From NCBI GenBank assembly GCA_028285345.1, contig JANQPT010000051.1, positions 124,001 through 188,000 on the forward strand: DNA of 64,000 nt, read 5' to 3'. How positions within the stretch are numbered: the stretch's first letter is position 1; each line of letters starts with the position of its first letter. The notes under the pieces were generated by a model, which saw only the letters and a program-made list of their open reading frames with translations, did not search any database and was not told where the DNA came from. The position numbers and the translations under genes are program-made. Source of the DNA: Planctomycetales bacterium (GTDB lineage: Bacteria; Planctomycetota; Planctomycetia; Planctomycetales; Planctomycetaceae). Below are positions 1-8,782 of the stretch, one piece after another.

Positions 1-1383
1 CGATGCCGCGGCCAGACCATCAGTCACGTTAATGTCGAGGACCGCGCTCCGCTCTTCACGAGCGTTGAGTTTGTCCAAATCGGCAATGGTCAGTGTCCCG
101 GTCTGGGGATCGATCGCAAAGGCGCCGTCCTCTTTTCCAGCGGCGATTTCAAATGTCAACGCGGTGTCTTGATCAAAGTCGGTTGCCGCGACTTGTCCGA
201 CTTCCGTTCCGGTTTGTACGTCATCTGTGAGTTCAAACGACTGTTCCGCGATTACGGGGGGCTCGTTGACGTCCACCAAATTGATGCCGACATCCGAGGC
301 GGCGCCCAATTCTGATCCATCGATAACCTGCACTGTAAGCCACCAGATGCGGTTGGCGGCTTCGTAGTCAAGCGCAGCGTCGTCATTAACAGTGATCTCA
401 CCGGTGTGTTCGTCGAGGATGAACAGCCCGTCCTCATTGCCGGCTGTGAATCGGAATCGCAAATTGTCGCCGGAATCGGGATCGGCAGCCGTTAACCGGC
501 CGACCAGTGTGCCCGGTTGGCTGTTCTCTTCGAGTTGAAATTCTTGTTTGGTGATTTGCGGCGGTTCGTTCACATTCGACAATTGAATTTCGACCGTTTC
601 CGAAGCCGCTGCCCCGGCGCGATCGATAGCAACCAAATTGACGCGATAGGTTGTGGTACCTTCAAAATCTAGATTCGCTCCTTCGCGCACGGTGATCTCT
701 CCCGTGCTGCGATCGATTTCGAAAGGCGAGGCCGAATTGTCGTCGTTGATCAAGTACGTCAAACGGTCGTCTGCGTCGGCGTCAGTTGCGGCAACACGCC
801 CCACGACGGTTCCGGCGGTGCTATTTTCGGGAACCGTCAAGTTTTCCGCATCAAACACGGGAGGCTCATTGACATCAATCAGCTTAACAGTGACCGTGAC
901 GCGCTCAACAACTTGTCGTTCGTCGATCTGTTTGCTGACGTCGATCCCGGACTTGAGAAGCTCCTTCGCAAAATCACCGCCGAGATCGTCTTTGTCTTCT
1001 GTTGCCTGTTTGCTAATCACGACCGTAAATTCATACGCGGACTGTGATTCGAAGTCGAGTTCCGCGTCCGGCTTGACTGTCAGCCGGCCCGTCTTGCTGT
1101 CAATCGCGAATTGGGAGCCTGTCTTTTTTGCGGGCAGCGCGTACGTCAAATCGGCTTTGCGGCGTTTCTTGCTCGTCGTCACCGTGCCGACGTTTGCACC
1201 GGATGGACTGTTTTCTTGAATGGAAAACTCGAGCGACGGACGTTGGCCGTCGGTTGAATTCGTCGGCGAGGCTGGAGGTGTCGACTGCTGTCCGGTTGCC
1301 AGCATCAACATGCTGAGAAAGATTGTGGTTTGCACGAAAGTCACTCCCCAACCAATTTCCTCTTGCTGCACCGCAATTGCCAT
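1..1383 (-). CDS. Cadherin-like repeat protein, N-terminal part (runs off the left edge)
   Basis: The minus-strand frame is open from the ATG at 1383 to base 1, so about 461 residues are visible and the C-terminus lies outside the window. A hydrophobic stretch near residues 20-32 (TIFLSMLMLATG) looks like a signal-peptide core. It is followed by at least four cadherin-like domains of about 100 residues. Their junctions carry the calcium-binding linker VNEPP at about residues 166, 270 and 371, and they contain typical LDFE/LDYE, ENS..GT.VG and DADADD motifs. The family is extracellular and calcium-dependent, used in adhesion or as stalks of large surface proteins. No clear ribosome binding site precedes the ATG. 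A GTG at 1344, with a purine-rich stretch upstream, would give a more normal signal peptide and is an alternative start. Partner and total length cannot be known from this window. Confidence 0.85.
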   Translation of the reverse strand, partial: MAIAVQQEEIGWGVTFVQTTIFLSMLMLATGQQSTPPASPTNSTDGQRPSLEFSIQENSPSGANVGTVTTSKKRRKADLTYALPAKKTGSQFAIDSKTGRLTVKPDAELDFESQSAYEFTVVISKQATEDKDDLGGDFAKELLKSGIDVSKQIDERQVVERVTVTVKLIDVNEPPVFDAENLTVPENSTAGTVVGRVAATDADADDRLTYLINDDNSASPFEIDRSTGEITVREGANLDFEGTTTYRVNLVAIDRAGAAASETVEIQLSNVNEPPQITKQEFQLEENSQPGTLVGRLTAADPDSGDNLRFRFTAGNEDGLFILDEHTGEITVNDDAALDYEAANRIWWLTVQVIDGSELGAASDVGINLVDVNEPPVIAEQSFELTDDVQTGTEVGQVAATDFDQDTALTFEIAAGKEDGAFAIDPQTGTLTIADLDKLNAREERSAVLDINVTDGLAAAS

Positions 1384-1702
1384 GAGTTGCTGTTGCGGGC
1401 GGAAAGAGTGCGGCACAATGCGAGCGTCAGGCCATACCGAGATCACTGACACCTCCACAGATCAACGCGGATCTATGGACTCAATAGACTCTACCACCTC
1501 GCTTCGCGGATGTTGCTTTTCAGCAACGTAACCTGGGAGGTTCGGCGAAGATGCAGCCGTCAGCAACGGTCGTGCGCGATGCAGGAGTCGTGAGGAACTT
1601 TCAGGCGGGCGCGAAGATGCGAGCGTGCCGTTGCGCGATTCTGAGAGCGAATTCGGACACGCGGTACTGTCACCCCGTACCCTCAGCGTTCAATTTAGCG
1701 TG
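1384..1702. other. Intergenic region between yaaA and the cadherin-repeat gene
   Basis: About 320 bases hold no convincing gene. Both flanking genes are on the minus strand, so this should contain the 3' untranslated region of yaaA and the promoter of the cadherin-repeat gene. No strong hairpin with a T-run and no clear promoter boxes were seen. Confidence 0.4.
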
Positions 1703-2491
1703 TCAGCCGCTGACGGGCGGCGGTTGCAGGCGGGCAAACACCAGCTCGTGTTCGGTCGATTCGCCGGGAACGTATTCATACTCAGCATCGGAAAAGTCGA
1801 CCAATTCCGCAGGATCAGTGGTCCGATTCCGGATGGCCCATGCCGCCATCATCCCGCGTGCCTGTTTGGCGAATGTGGCGATCGTACGGGACTTGCCATT
1901 TTTGATTTCTCGAAACACCGCGGTGACGACTCTGCCATCGAGTTGTTTGCGGTTGAGCGCCTTGACGTATTCATTCGACGCCAGATTGAGCAGCACGCCG
2001 TTGCGCTGCGCCGATAAAACGTCGTTGGCGGCCTGAGTCACCTTTTCAGTCCAGAAGTCATACAGACTCTTACAGCGGCGCACGGCCAACTTGGTTCCCA
2101 TTTCCAGACGATACGGCTGCATCAGGTCAAGCGGGCGCAACATCCCGTACAAACCCGAGAGAATTCGCAGGTGACTTTGAGCAAAATCGAGGTCCTTGGA
2201 TCGGAATGTCTTGGCCTTCAATCCCCAGTAGACTTCTCCGTCGAACGCCAAGACCGCCTGTTTGGCATTCTCCGGCGTGAACGGACGGGCCCAAGATTGA
2301 TAGCGCCGCTGATTCAACTCCGCCAGTTCCGGGCTAATGCCCATCAACTCGCCCAATGCCCTGCGCGACATGCCACGGAGCTTCTTGACGAGGATTTCCG
2401 CTTCGTCAAGAAACTCCGGCGTGGTGCATTTGCTGGTTTGCGTCTGTGGCGATAGGTCGAGTGTCTTGGCGGGAGAAAGGACAATCAGCAT
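1703..2491 (-). CDS. yaaA: YaaA (DUF328) family peroxide stress protein
   Basis: The 262-residue protein begins MLIVLSPAKTLDL, the hallmark of the YaaA/DUF328 family, and has the usual family length (about 250-260). Conserved blocks such as RRALGELMGIS, FDGEVYWGLKA, LRILSGLYGMLRPLD, NLASNEYVKAL and FREIKNGK are all present. In E. coli YaaA lowers intracellular free iron and protects DNA and proteins during hydrogen peroxide stress; the same cytosolic role is inferred here. It starts 54 bases after the stop of the secreted GH32-like gene on the same strand, so the two might be co-transcribed, though no functional link is evident. The protein appears intact. Confidence 0.95.
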   Translation of the reverse strand: MLIVLSPAKTLDLSPQTQTSKCTTPEFLDEAEILVKKLRGMSRRALGELMGISPELAELNQRRYQSWARPFTPENAKQAVLAFDGEVYWGLKAKTFRSKDLDFAQSHLRILSGLYGMLRPLDLMQPYRLEMGTKLAVRRCKSLYDFWTEKVTQAANDVLSAQRNGVLLNLASNEYVKALNRKQLDGRVVTAVFREIKNGKSRTIATFAKQARGMMAAWAIRNRTTDPAELVDFSDAEYEYVPGESTEHELVFARLQPPPVSG

Positions 2492-2545
2492 AAACGAATC
2501 GCTTCTTAAGTTGTCAGATGATCTTGTCCGACCCTAGTGCCGAAC

Positions 2546-4003
2546 CTACTTCGCCGCCGAAAACTTCAACGCAAACAAGTCGGCATCTTTCATGACAAAT
2601 CGCAGCCGAACCGGACGTCCAGACAATGAGCTGACATCACTTCCCGATTTCCAGTTCACCACGCGGCTGATTTCGTTGCCGATCGTCTCCTGCGCTTCCG
2701 CCAGCGTAAAGCCCGGGATCGGTTTGCCCGAGGCGTCTTGGATTTCGACGCGGATTCCGCCCGCCGCAGACGTCGCAAAGTTTAATTCGAGTTGATCGCC
2801 GCGAAATGTGAGCGGCTTGGTGATCAGTTCGCCGCCGGAATACGGCGCGCGAACCGCGGCGAATCCGTCGAGCCGAATCTCGTACCGCCGTAAATGGGCC
2901 GTCGGCTGACCGTAGTTTTGATTGGCGTAGAACGACATTGTCTTATCGCCGGTTTGTACGACGTTGAGAGCGGGGTAGTTCGTGCGTGAGACCCAGTTCT
3001 CCAATCCGATTCCGGGCCGCAAGAATCCCTCAGGAAATGTGCGGTCATACTGATCGCCGCCGCGGGTGGTGATCAGCACGCCGTCGGAGCAGTCGTTGAA
3101 GTAGCCGGGGTCGACGCCGATTTTTTCTGCTTGTGTCTTTGTCAAAACTCGGCGTTTGGGGAAGAACCGGGCGGCGAGGCCCACGTAGATTTGCGGCGCG
3201 CGAAAATAAGGACTGGTCTGGTTGGTGTAGAGATGTTCAACCGGTCCGCCGGCGTATCCCATCAGGACTGGTTTGCTCCAATGGATGAAGTCGTCCGACG
3301 TTGTCCGTGAAATGCGGCGGATTCCGTCGACAAACACGCGAAAATAGCAGACGTACTTCTTCTCCGCCTCTGACCACATCGGCACATTCTGCGAGTCAAA
3401 CGCGCCCTCGGTAATGACTGGTTCGTCGCGGAGCTTGTTCCAATGCAGGCCGTCGGGCGAGACGAAGGCGACCAGACCGCTGCGGCGCGAACCAGCTAAA
3501 GCCTTATAACGCTGCTCGGCGGGAACGCCCTTCCGCGTGTCCAGCATGGGGCAGAAGTTGTGCGAAAACGGCGGATCCTCGGCCAAGATGACGTTGTTCT
3601 CTTTGGAACCGCCCACTTCGTGGATGCCCAGTTGCGGTTTTTCCCAAACGATGCCGTCGGGTGACTCGGCGACACAGGTGACCTCGCTCCGCGTTCCGTC
3701 CCGTCGCGATTGCGGAAGTCCGCGATAGAAGACACGGTAGGTATCACCGTCTTTGATCACGGTGCAATAGCCGCAGAATGCCCCTTCCCACGGCGCATCG
3801 AACTGCACCGCCACGCCCATATCACGGGGCCGATTCAGCACCAACTGTGCGCCTCCCGTCAGCTCATCGATCAGATGCCGGTCGATGAAAAGTTCTCGCT
3901 GCGAACCAATGTCGATCGGCTCCGCGGCGCAGAGAGCCCCAGCGGACATCGCGGCCGCCAAGCCAAGCACAATCTGGAAGACAGGATTTTGGAATGGCTT
4001 CAT
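2546..4003 (-). CDS. Secreted glycosyl hydrolase-like protein (GH32/beta-fructosidase-type five-bladed propeller)
   Basis: The 485-residue protein has an N-terminal signal peptide (hydrophobic residues about 9-27, ending ALCAAEP). Short segments typical of planctomycete GH32/GH43-like propeller proteins follow: DIGSQRELFIDRHLID, WEGAFCGYCTVIKDGDTYRVFYRG, VAFVSPDGLHWNK and YFNDCSDGVLITTRGG. Such proteins are exported and often sit in polysaccharide-utilisation regions. I cannot place the nucleophile and acid/base pair of true GH32 enzymes with certainty, so the substrate is unknown and a non-catalytic carbohydrate-binding propeller is possible. The C-terminal 110 residues (GGELITKPLTFRGDQLELNFATSA) look like a separate beta-sandwich domain. 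yaaA lies 54 bases downstream. Confidence 0.75.
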   Translation of the reverse strand: MKPFQNPVFQIVLGLAAAMSAGALCAAEPIDIGSQRELFIDRHLIDELTGGAQLVLNRPRDMGVAVQFDAPWEGAFCGYCTVIKDGDTYRVFYRGLPQSRRDGTRSEVTCVAESPDGIVWEKPQLGIHEVGGSKENNVILAEDPPFSHNFCPMLDTRKGVPAEQRYKALAGSRRSGLVAFVSPDGLHWNKLRDEPVITEGAFDSQNVPMWSEAEKKYVCYFRVFVDGIRRISRTTSDDFIHWSKPVLMGYAGGPVEHLYTNQTSPYFRAPQIYVGLAARFFPKRRVLTKTQAEKIGVDPGYFNDCSDGVLITTRGGDQYDRTFPEGFLRPGIGLENWVSRTNYPALNVVQTGDKTMSFYANQNYGQPTAHLRRYEIRLDGFAAVRAPYSGGELITKPLTFRGDQLELNFATSAAGGIRVEIQDASGKPIPGFTLAEAQETIGNEISRVVNWKSGSDVSSLSGRPVRLRFVMKDADLFALKFSAAK

Positions 4004-4357
4004 TGGAGTCGGCTCCTAATCGTGCTAGTGCGAGATTGCGCGTCGTCAGTCCAAAGTCGGGCGGCAGTTTGCCGTCGGTTTATCGTGGTCATCGGAACGC
4101 CCCCGTTTGCTCTGGGATACTCTCTCGAAGCTACCCGGAACTTGAGATTGTTGCAAACCAGTCGTCGGCGGACCGACGTGTAATGAGCTCTGGGCGGGGA
4201 ACCATAGGGCGATACAGTTGTCTCTTTAAGAGGGAACCCGTAACCTTTCGGTCTTAGCGGGAAGGTTGCGTCGAGGAATTGTGGGATCGCAACCCAAACC
4301 GCAAGGCGGCGTGCGGCAAATCATGACCGATGATATTCACGGAATAAGCTGGAACAG
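4004..4357. other. Divergent intergenic region between GH32-like gene and SLC13 permease
   Basis: About 350 bases separate divergently transcribed genes and must contain both promoters. No gene was found. A short inverted pair, AACCTT...AAGGTT, lies around 4233-4270. No clear -35/-10 boxes could be assigned. Confidence 0.4.
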
Positions 4358-6124
4358 ATGGGCTGGGAAGCTTGGTATACGCTGGCAGTCGTTGCGCTGG
4401 TGATTGGGACACTCGCGTCGGGGCGGGTCGGTGCCGATATTGTCATGGTCGGCGGTGTCACCTTGCTGATTCTCGCGCGCGTCATCACTGAAGAACAGGC
4501 GCTGGCCGGCATGGCGGAGCGCTCTCTGGTGACGATTGGAGCCCTGTTTGTCGTCGCCGCGGGATTGCGTGAAACTGGCGCAATGTCTTGGCTGTCGCAA
4601 TATGTCCTCGGCCAACCGACGACCGAACGCAAAGCGCAATCGCGGATCATGTTTCCAGTGGCGCTGATGAGTGCGTTCCTCAATAACACGCCGGTCGTGG
4701 CGGTGGCGTTGCCGGTGATCGGGGAGTGGGCCAAGAAATACGGCCAGCCGGTCTCCAAACTGCTGATTCCACTGTCCTACGCCGCGATTCTGGGCGGCAC
4801 CTGTACGCTGATCGGCACCAGTACCAACATCGTCATCAACGACCTGCTCGCGGCGCAGCCGGACCAGGAGAGGTTGGGGATGTTCGAGATCGCCTGGTTG
4901 GGCCTCCCGGTCGCGATTGTCGGAATCCTGTATGTACTGGGTGTCGGGCGCTGGCTGCTCCCGGATCGGCGGCCGGCGATCAGCTATGGAGAAGATGCCC
5001 GTGAATATACGATCGAAATGCTCGTCGAACCGGGCAGCCTACTCGTCGGCCGCACGATTGAGGAAGCCGGCCTGCGGCATTTGCAGGGCGTGTACTTGAT
5101 CGAGATCGACCGCGATGGACACGTGTTGCCCGCCGTGTCACCTCAGGAGCGGTTGCAGGCCAACGACCGGTTGGTGTTCGTAGGCGTTGTCGATTCGGTG
5201 ATCGACCTGCAGCGGATTCGCGGTTTGCAGCCCGCCACAGATCAAGTCTTTCAACTCGGCAGTCCCCGTTCGGAGCGGCGATTGTTGGAGGCGGTGGTCT
5301 CGACCACGTGTCCGTTGGTCGGGAAAACCATTCGCGAGGGCCGTTTTCGGACGGTCTATAACGCCGCCGTCATTGCCGTCGCTCGTAACGGGCAGCGGTT
5401 GAATAAAAAGATCGGCGATATTTCGCTCTGGCCGGGCGATACGTTGTTGCTCGAGGCGCATCCGTCATTTCTTTCGCGGCAACGTAACTCGCGGGACTTT
5501 TTCCTGGTGAGTATGGTCGAAGATTCAGCGCCGGTCCGGCACGAGCGGGCCTGGGTGGCGCTGGGAATCCTGGGACTGATGATCCTGGGAATTACGCTCG
5601 GCATCAGCTTGCCGCTGGCGCCGATGCTGGCCGCCGGTCTGATGCTTATCTTCCGCTGCTGCACGGGAACCGAAGCTCGTCGGTCAGTTGATTGGCAAAT
5701 TTTGATCGTAATCGCGGCCGGGTTCGCGCTCAGTGCTGCAATGCAGGAAAGCCAAGCCGCCGCCGGTATCTCAAGCGCCATCGTCGCTACTGTGGGAGAG
5801 AACCGCTATCTGGCGCTCGCGGCGATTTACCTGTTGGCGATGGTGTTTACGAACCTGATTACCAATGTCGCGGCCGCATATATTGTCGTCCCGATTGCGC
5901 TGGAAACGGCGGTCACACTCGACGTCGACGAAAAGCCGTTCATTATGTCGGTCATGATTGCCGCCTCGGTCGCGCTGGCGACGCCGATCAGCTACCAAAC
6001 GAACTTGATGGTCTACGGCCCGGGCGGCTATCGGTTTTCCGACTACATGCGGATCGGCATTCCGCTCAGCCTGCTGATCTGGGTCCTCACCGTCGTTCTT
6101 GCGCCGCAACTCTGGCACTTCTAG
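4358..6124 (+). CDS. SLC13/DASS-type anion permease with two TrkA-C (RCK_C) domains
   Basis: The 588-residue integral membrane protein has about five N-terminal membrane segments (residues 1-200), a soluble central part and further membrane segments from about 395 to the end. The N-terminal half has the SLC13/CitMHS motifs SAFLNNTPVVAVALPV and ILGGTCTLIGTSTNIVIN; the C-terminal half has the matching NLITNVAAAYIVVPIAL and SYQTNLMVYGPGGYRFSDY. The central region (about 210-370) has two TrkA-C-like domains, EPGSLLVGRTIEEAGLRHLQG and STTCPLVGKTIREGRFR, which in this family bind ligands and probably gate transport. Substrates of relatives include sulfate, dicarboxylates and other anions; this one's substrate cannot be decided. 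A palindromic repeat element begins 47 bases after the stop. Confidence 0.92.
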   Translation: MGWEAWYTLAVVALVIGTLASGRVGADIVMVGGVTLLILARVITEEQALAGMAERSLVTIGALFVVAAGLRETGAMSWLSQYVLGQPTTERKAQSRIMFPVALMSAFLNNTPVVAVALPVIGEWAKKYGQPVSKLLIPLSYAAILGGTCTLIGTSTNIVINDLLAAQPDQERLGMFEIAWLGLPVAIVGILYVLGVGRWLLPDRRPAISYGEDAREYTIEMLVEPGSLLVGRTIEEAGLRHLQGVYLIEIDRDGHVLPAVSPQERLQANDRLVFVGVVDSVIDLQRIRGLQPATDQVFQLGSPRSERRLLEAVVSTTCPLVGKTIREGRFRTVYNAAVIAVARNGQRLNKKIGDISLWPGDTLLLEAHPSFLSRQRNSRDFFLVSMVEDSAPVRHERAWVALGILGLMILGITLGISLPLAPMLAAGLMLIFRCCTGTEARRSVDWQILIVIAAGFALSAAMQESQAAAGISSAIVATVGENRYLALAAIYLLAMVFTNLITNVAAAYIVVPIALETAVTLDVDEKPFIMSVMIAASVALATPISYQTNLMVYGPGGYRFSDYMRIGIPLSLLIWVLTVVLAPQLWHF

Positions 6125-6532
6125 CGGATGCGCCAGACTGGCGTAATGACTGCATGATCTCCCTCCAAGTAGTTTCAAAACCCTCTGACGCATCTCGCAG
6201 ACACTTGTATTTTAGTTTCTCAAACAGGCGCAACCGGGTTTTGAAACTAGTTCTAATTCCTGCCGCAAGTTGTATCGACGGCTTTACACTTTGCGCTGAA
6301 CGCGTTCCACACGCTGTTTAACCAGCGTAGCGCCTGCCGTTGAACACTGGTATACGCTCTTTTCCTAAGCGCAATCAACGACGCGTGTTGTGTTGCCGCT
6401 GGATGAGCGGATGTGCGGTGTGGTCCGCGAATTGCGATTGTCGGCTTTGGACTATTGCGCAGCCGGAATTCCGACTGACGCGTGGTTTGACTGTTCGACA
6501 CTGTGCGGGTCATTACACCTCGGAGGCGAGCG
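6125..6532. other. Intergenic region after SLC13 permease gene
   Basis: About 400 bases hold the palindromic element at 6171-6248 and otherwise no recognisable gene. The last 280 bases probably carry the promoter of the small Gly/Ala-rich protein gene at 6533. Confidence 0.4.
6171..6248. repeat. 78-bp palindromic dispersed element, copy 1
   Basis: The element is bounded by perfect 13-bp terminal inverted repeats, AGTTTCAAAACCC at 6171-6183 and its complement at 6236-6248. A second copy in inverted orientation lies at 39275-39361. Read on the minus strand, the interior beginning GGTTGCGCCTG and ending CAGAGGG aligns with that copy over almost its whole length. Both copies lie directly after a stop codon. 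This looks like a small non-autonomous repeat (REPIN/MITE class) or a mobile terminator. Confidence 0.8.
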
Positions 6533-6964
6533 ATGGAAGTTTCTGGAATCGGTGCGGGTGTTTCCGCAGCAGGTGGGACCGGCGCAACCTCAGGAGCAGT
6601 TGGGGCATCCGCAGCAGGCGGAACCGTCTCATCGGCGTCGTCCGCGTCGGCATCTGGGGAGTCTCCCTTGCAGGTTGATCCCAATGCGGCGCCGTCGATT
6701 CCGGCCAATATGCAGCAGTTGATGGAGAGCATGCGCGACTTCAGCTCGGCGGAAATCCTGATGGCGCTGATCCTGCTGAAAGCCCTTGAAGGCGATGATG
6801 ATGACAAAAAGGGAGGCAGCAGCGGAGCGGGATTGGCGCTACTGGCCGGCATGGCCTTAGCCGCGCAGCTGGGAAACATGTTTGGCGGAGACGCGGCGGC
6901 GGGCGTTGCACCGGTTGCCGATGCCGGTGCTGCAACGGGCGGTGGGTTAAACGTAACCGCCTAA
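6533..6964 (+). CDS. Small Gly/Ala/Ser-rich hypothetical protein
   Basis: The 143-residue protein was given the ATG at 6533 because GGAGG at 6522-6526 lies six bases upstream; a longer reading from 6503 lacks such a site. Residues 1-45 are low complexity (Gly, Ala, Ser, Thr). A likely amphipathic helix follows (NMQQLMESMRDFSSAEILMALILLKALEG), then an acidic-basic hinge (DDDDKKGG) and a hydrophobic Gly/Ala-rich segment (AGLALLAGMALAAQLGNMFGG). There is no signal peptide. The layout of helix, charged hinge and glycine-rich hydrophobic tail suggests membrane association or self-assembly, which is inference only. I do not recognise a named family. The convergent DUF1598 gene ends 20 bases beyond its stop. 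Confidence 0.7.
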   Translation: MEVSGIGAGVSAAGGTGATSGAVGASAAGGTVSSASSASASGESPLQVDPNAAPSIPANMQQLMESMRDFSSAEILMALILLKALEGDDDDKKGGSSGAGLALLAGMALAAQLGNMFGGDAAAGVAPVADAGAATGGGLNVTA

Positions 6965-6983
6965 GGCCAAACCGCAATCACAG

Positions 6984-8414
6984 TTAATCCCACCACCAAC
7001 GGCCGTCGGGCAACTCGCGGCTGAGCGCTGCGCGTTGTTTTTCGGGCAACGCCTCTCCGTCGGTTTCCCAGGCCAATTCCCGGACCGTCCGATCGGGCGA
7101 GATCACCACACCCCCACCCACCATTCCGATCAACATCCGACCCCTGATGAGCTTCATATTCACAGTGGTCGGCACATCGAGGGGAATGTTCCATTTCGAG
7201 ACGGCGGCGCGCTGGTCATCCAAGAATAGGTCCATCGTCCACTGAATACGGTCGGCCAGCCCGTGCTGCTCGATGAGGGCCGCGACGGTCAGCAGATCGA
7301 ACAAAGTCTGCATTTCGGCGAAGGCGGGAACTTCCTCCGCAAGTTGTGCGAACTTATTCGTGAATTGCTTGGCATATCGGTCCGTACTGGCGACTTTGGT
7401 CCCGACGCTGATCCGTCGTCCGTCCGCCTGAATGACCTCGTTTTCCGCCCACAATTGCGCCCGGGGACCGGCCAATTGATAAGCGTTACCGTCGTCGGTC
7501 GTCTTAAATGGATCGTAAAGCGGCGTAAACCACCAGCGGTTGGCCATGTTGTCGCCCGGGCGGACCATGGAAAAATGCGACTTGAAACCCTTGACCCGAA
7601 CTCTCAATTGCCCCAGAGAGATCTTCTTCATGATAAAGTCGGCTTCGACCAGGGTGCGGGCAAAATGGCTGTCGGCAGGCACGCCCCAGATCGAGACCTT
7701 TTGATTGCCAAGGATCTTGGCCATTCTCTTGAACCGCTGCCGCGCGACGGCAGTGCTCGATGCCGCGCTATTGGATGCTTGGTACTTCTTGAATTCTGCC
7801 AGGTTCTCCGGACGAGCATCGATGGAACACCCAACGTCTTGGTTGCGGCTCAACGCCCGCAGGGCGACCATCAAATCATCCAGTCTCAGCGGCGGCCGGC
7901 CGGTGGTCGTCCCGACCGTGCGACCGGTTCCGTCGGCGCCAAAACCCTCTGCCGGGCCGGCGATGACCAAGTCGCCTGTCTCCGGATAGACGAACAGATA
8001 ATCGATCCGCTGCAAACCGGCCAAGAACTGCATTTCCGGCTTGAGCTCTTCGTCGGCGGCGAGAATGTCACCGTAGGCCCGTTCCAAGCGGACCAGGGAG
8101 ACTTTTCGCAGCGGATTGAATTCGTTTAAGTCTTCCGGGAGGCTCTTGCGGGCGGCTCTGGCCCGCTGCCGCGCAAGCTGTTTCCCTCCCTTGGCGACGA
8201 CGGTCTTGACCAATCCGTTGGCGTCGACGCTGACACCGGCCGCTGCGGCCGCTCCCGTTCCAGTCCCTGTGCCGGTTCCCGTACCGGTCCCGGTTCCCCC
8301 GCCGTTGACCTGAGCCTGACAGGTCGAAACCGGTCCAAGCAGCAAGACGGCCGTTGAGAGAAAGAATCGTGTTCGGAGCAAACGACTGAGACAATTCACG
8401 GTGGTCTCCTTCAT
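6984..8414 (-). CDS. DUF1598 domain-containing exported protein
   Basis: The protein of about 476 residues has an N-terminal signal peptide (RTRFFLSTAVLLLGPVSTCQAQ) followed by a (GT)n low-complexity linker. The rest matches the planctomycete-specific DUF1598 family: LQRIDYLFVYPETGDLVIAGPAEGF, TGRPPLRLDDLMVALRAL, GCSIDARPENLAEF and, near the end, GGGVVISPDRTVRELAWE. The function is unknown; export to periplasm or surface is inferred. The ATG at 8414 is the annotated start, but a GTG at 8399 is as likely because AAGGAG lies six bases upstream of it and it gives a more compact signal peptide. Confidence 0.85.
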   Translation of the reverse strand: MKETTVNCLSRLLRTRFFLSTAVLLLGPVSTCQAQVNGGGTGTGTGTGTGTGTGAAAAAGVSVDANGLVKTVVAKGGKQLARQRARAARKSLPEDLNEFNPLRKVSLVRLERAYGDILAADEELKPEMQFLAGLQRIDYLFVYPETGDLVIAGPAEGFGADGTGRTVGTTTGRPPLRLDDLMVALRALSRNQDVGCSIDARPENLAEFKKYQASNSAASSTAVARQRFKRMAKILGNQKVSIWGVPADSHFARTLVEADFIMKKISLGQLRVRVKGFKSHFSMVRPGDNMANRWWFTPLYDPFKTTDDGNAYQLAGPRAQLWAENEVIQADGRRISVGTKVASTDRYAKQFTNKFAQLAEEVPAFAEMQTLFDLLTVAALIEQHGLADRIQWTMDLFLDDQRAAVSKWNIPLDVPTTVNMKLIRGRMLIGMVGGGVVISPDRTVRELAWETDGEALPEKQRAALSRELPDGRWWWD

Positions 8415-8782
8415 GCAAGCAAGCGCGGCAAACAGCAAATGCAATGTGGGCGCCCGATTCGACGATCAAGCCGCTCCCACAGATGTATACGCCTTCCGTC
8501 GGCAATTCTTTCCCGGCGTGGCCTGCAATCCCCTCGAGTTTTGCAAAATCGAGGCATGTCACCGCGCGGAACCTCGCTATTTTAGCGGCCGTGGGTGTCC
8601 CCTTTGAGAGGAAAACTCGAGAAAACAGTTTCTTGGCCCGGAAAATCGGGCCGTTAGTGATTTGTCAAAATTGCAGTCTTAGGGTAGCCGAACTCCTGAA
8701 AGTTCGGGAACGTGTCTGGATCGATTGCGTTTTCAGAAGTCTCACGACTTCTGCTACCCCAATTCTTAGGTCTGAAAAAGCG
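8415..8782. other. Intergenic region upstream of the DUF1598 gene
   Basis: About 370 bases between two minus-strand genes carry the palindromic repeat at 8682-8760 and a short GGCCCG/CGGGCC hairpin at 8635-8652 without a T-run. The DUF1598 promoter should lie in 8415-8630. No gene was found. Confidence 0.4.
8682..8760. repeat. Composite palindromic repeat with GGGTAGC ends
   Basis: Terminal inverted repeats GGGTAGC (8682-8688) and GCTACCC (8753-8759) enclose two hairpins: CCGAACT/AGTTCGG (8688-8694 with 8701-8707) and CAGAAGT/ACTTCTG (8734-8740 with 8747-8753). The element lies between two minus-strand genes, just after the stop of the 596-residue membrane protein. It has the form of an intergenic REP/REPIN repeat. 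Only one copy was seen in the window. Confidence 0.7.

Noticed and set aside
8635-8652. GGCCCG/CGGGCC hairpin
   Set aside because: The stem is short and no T-run follows in either direction.
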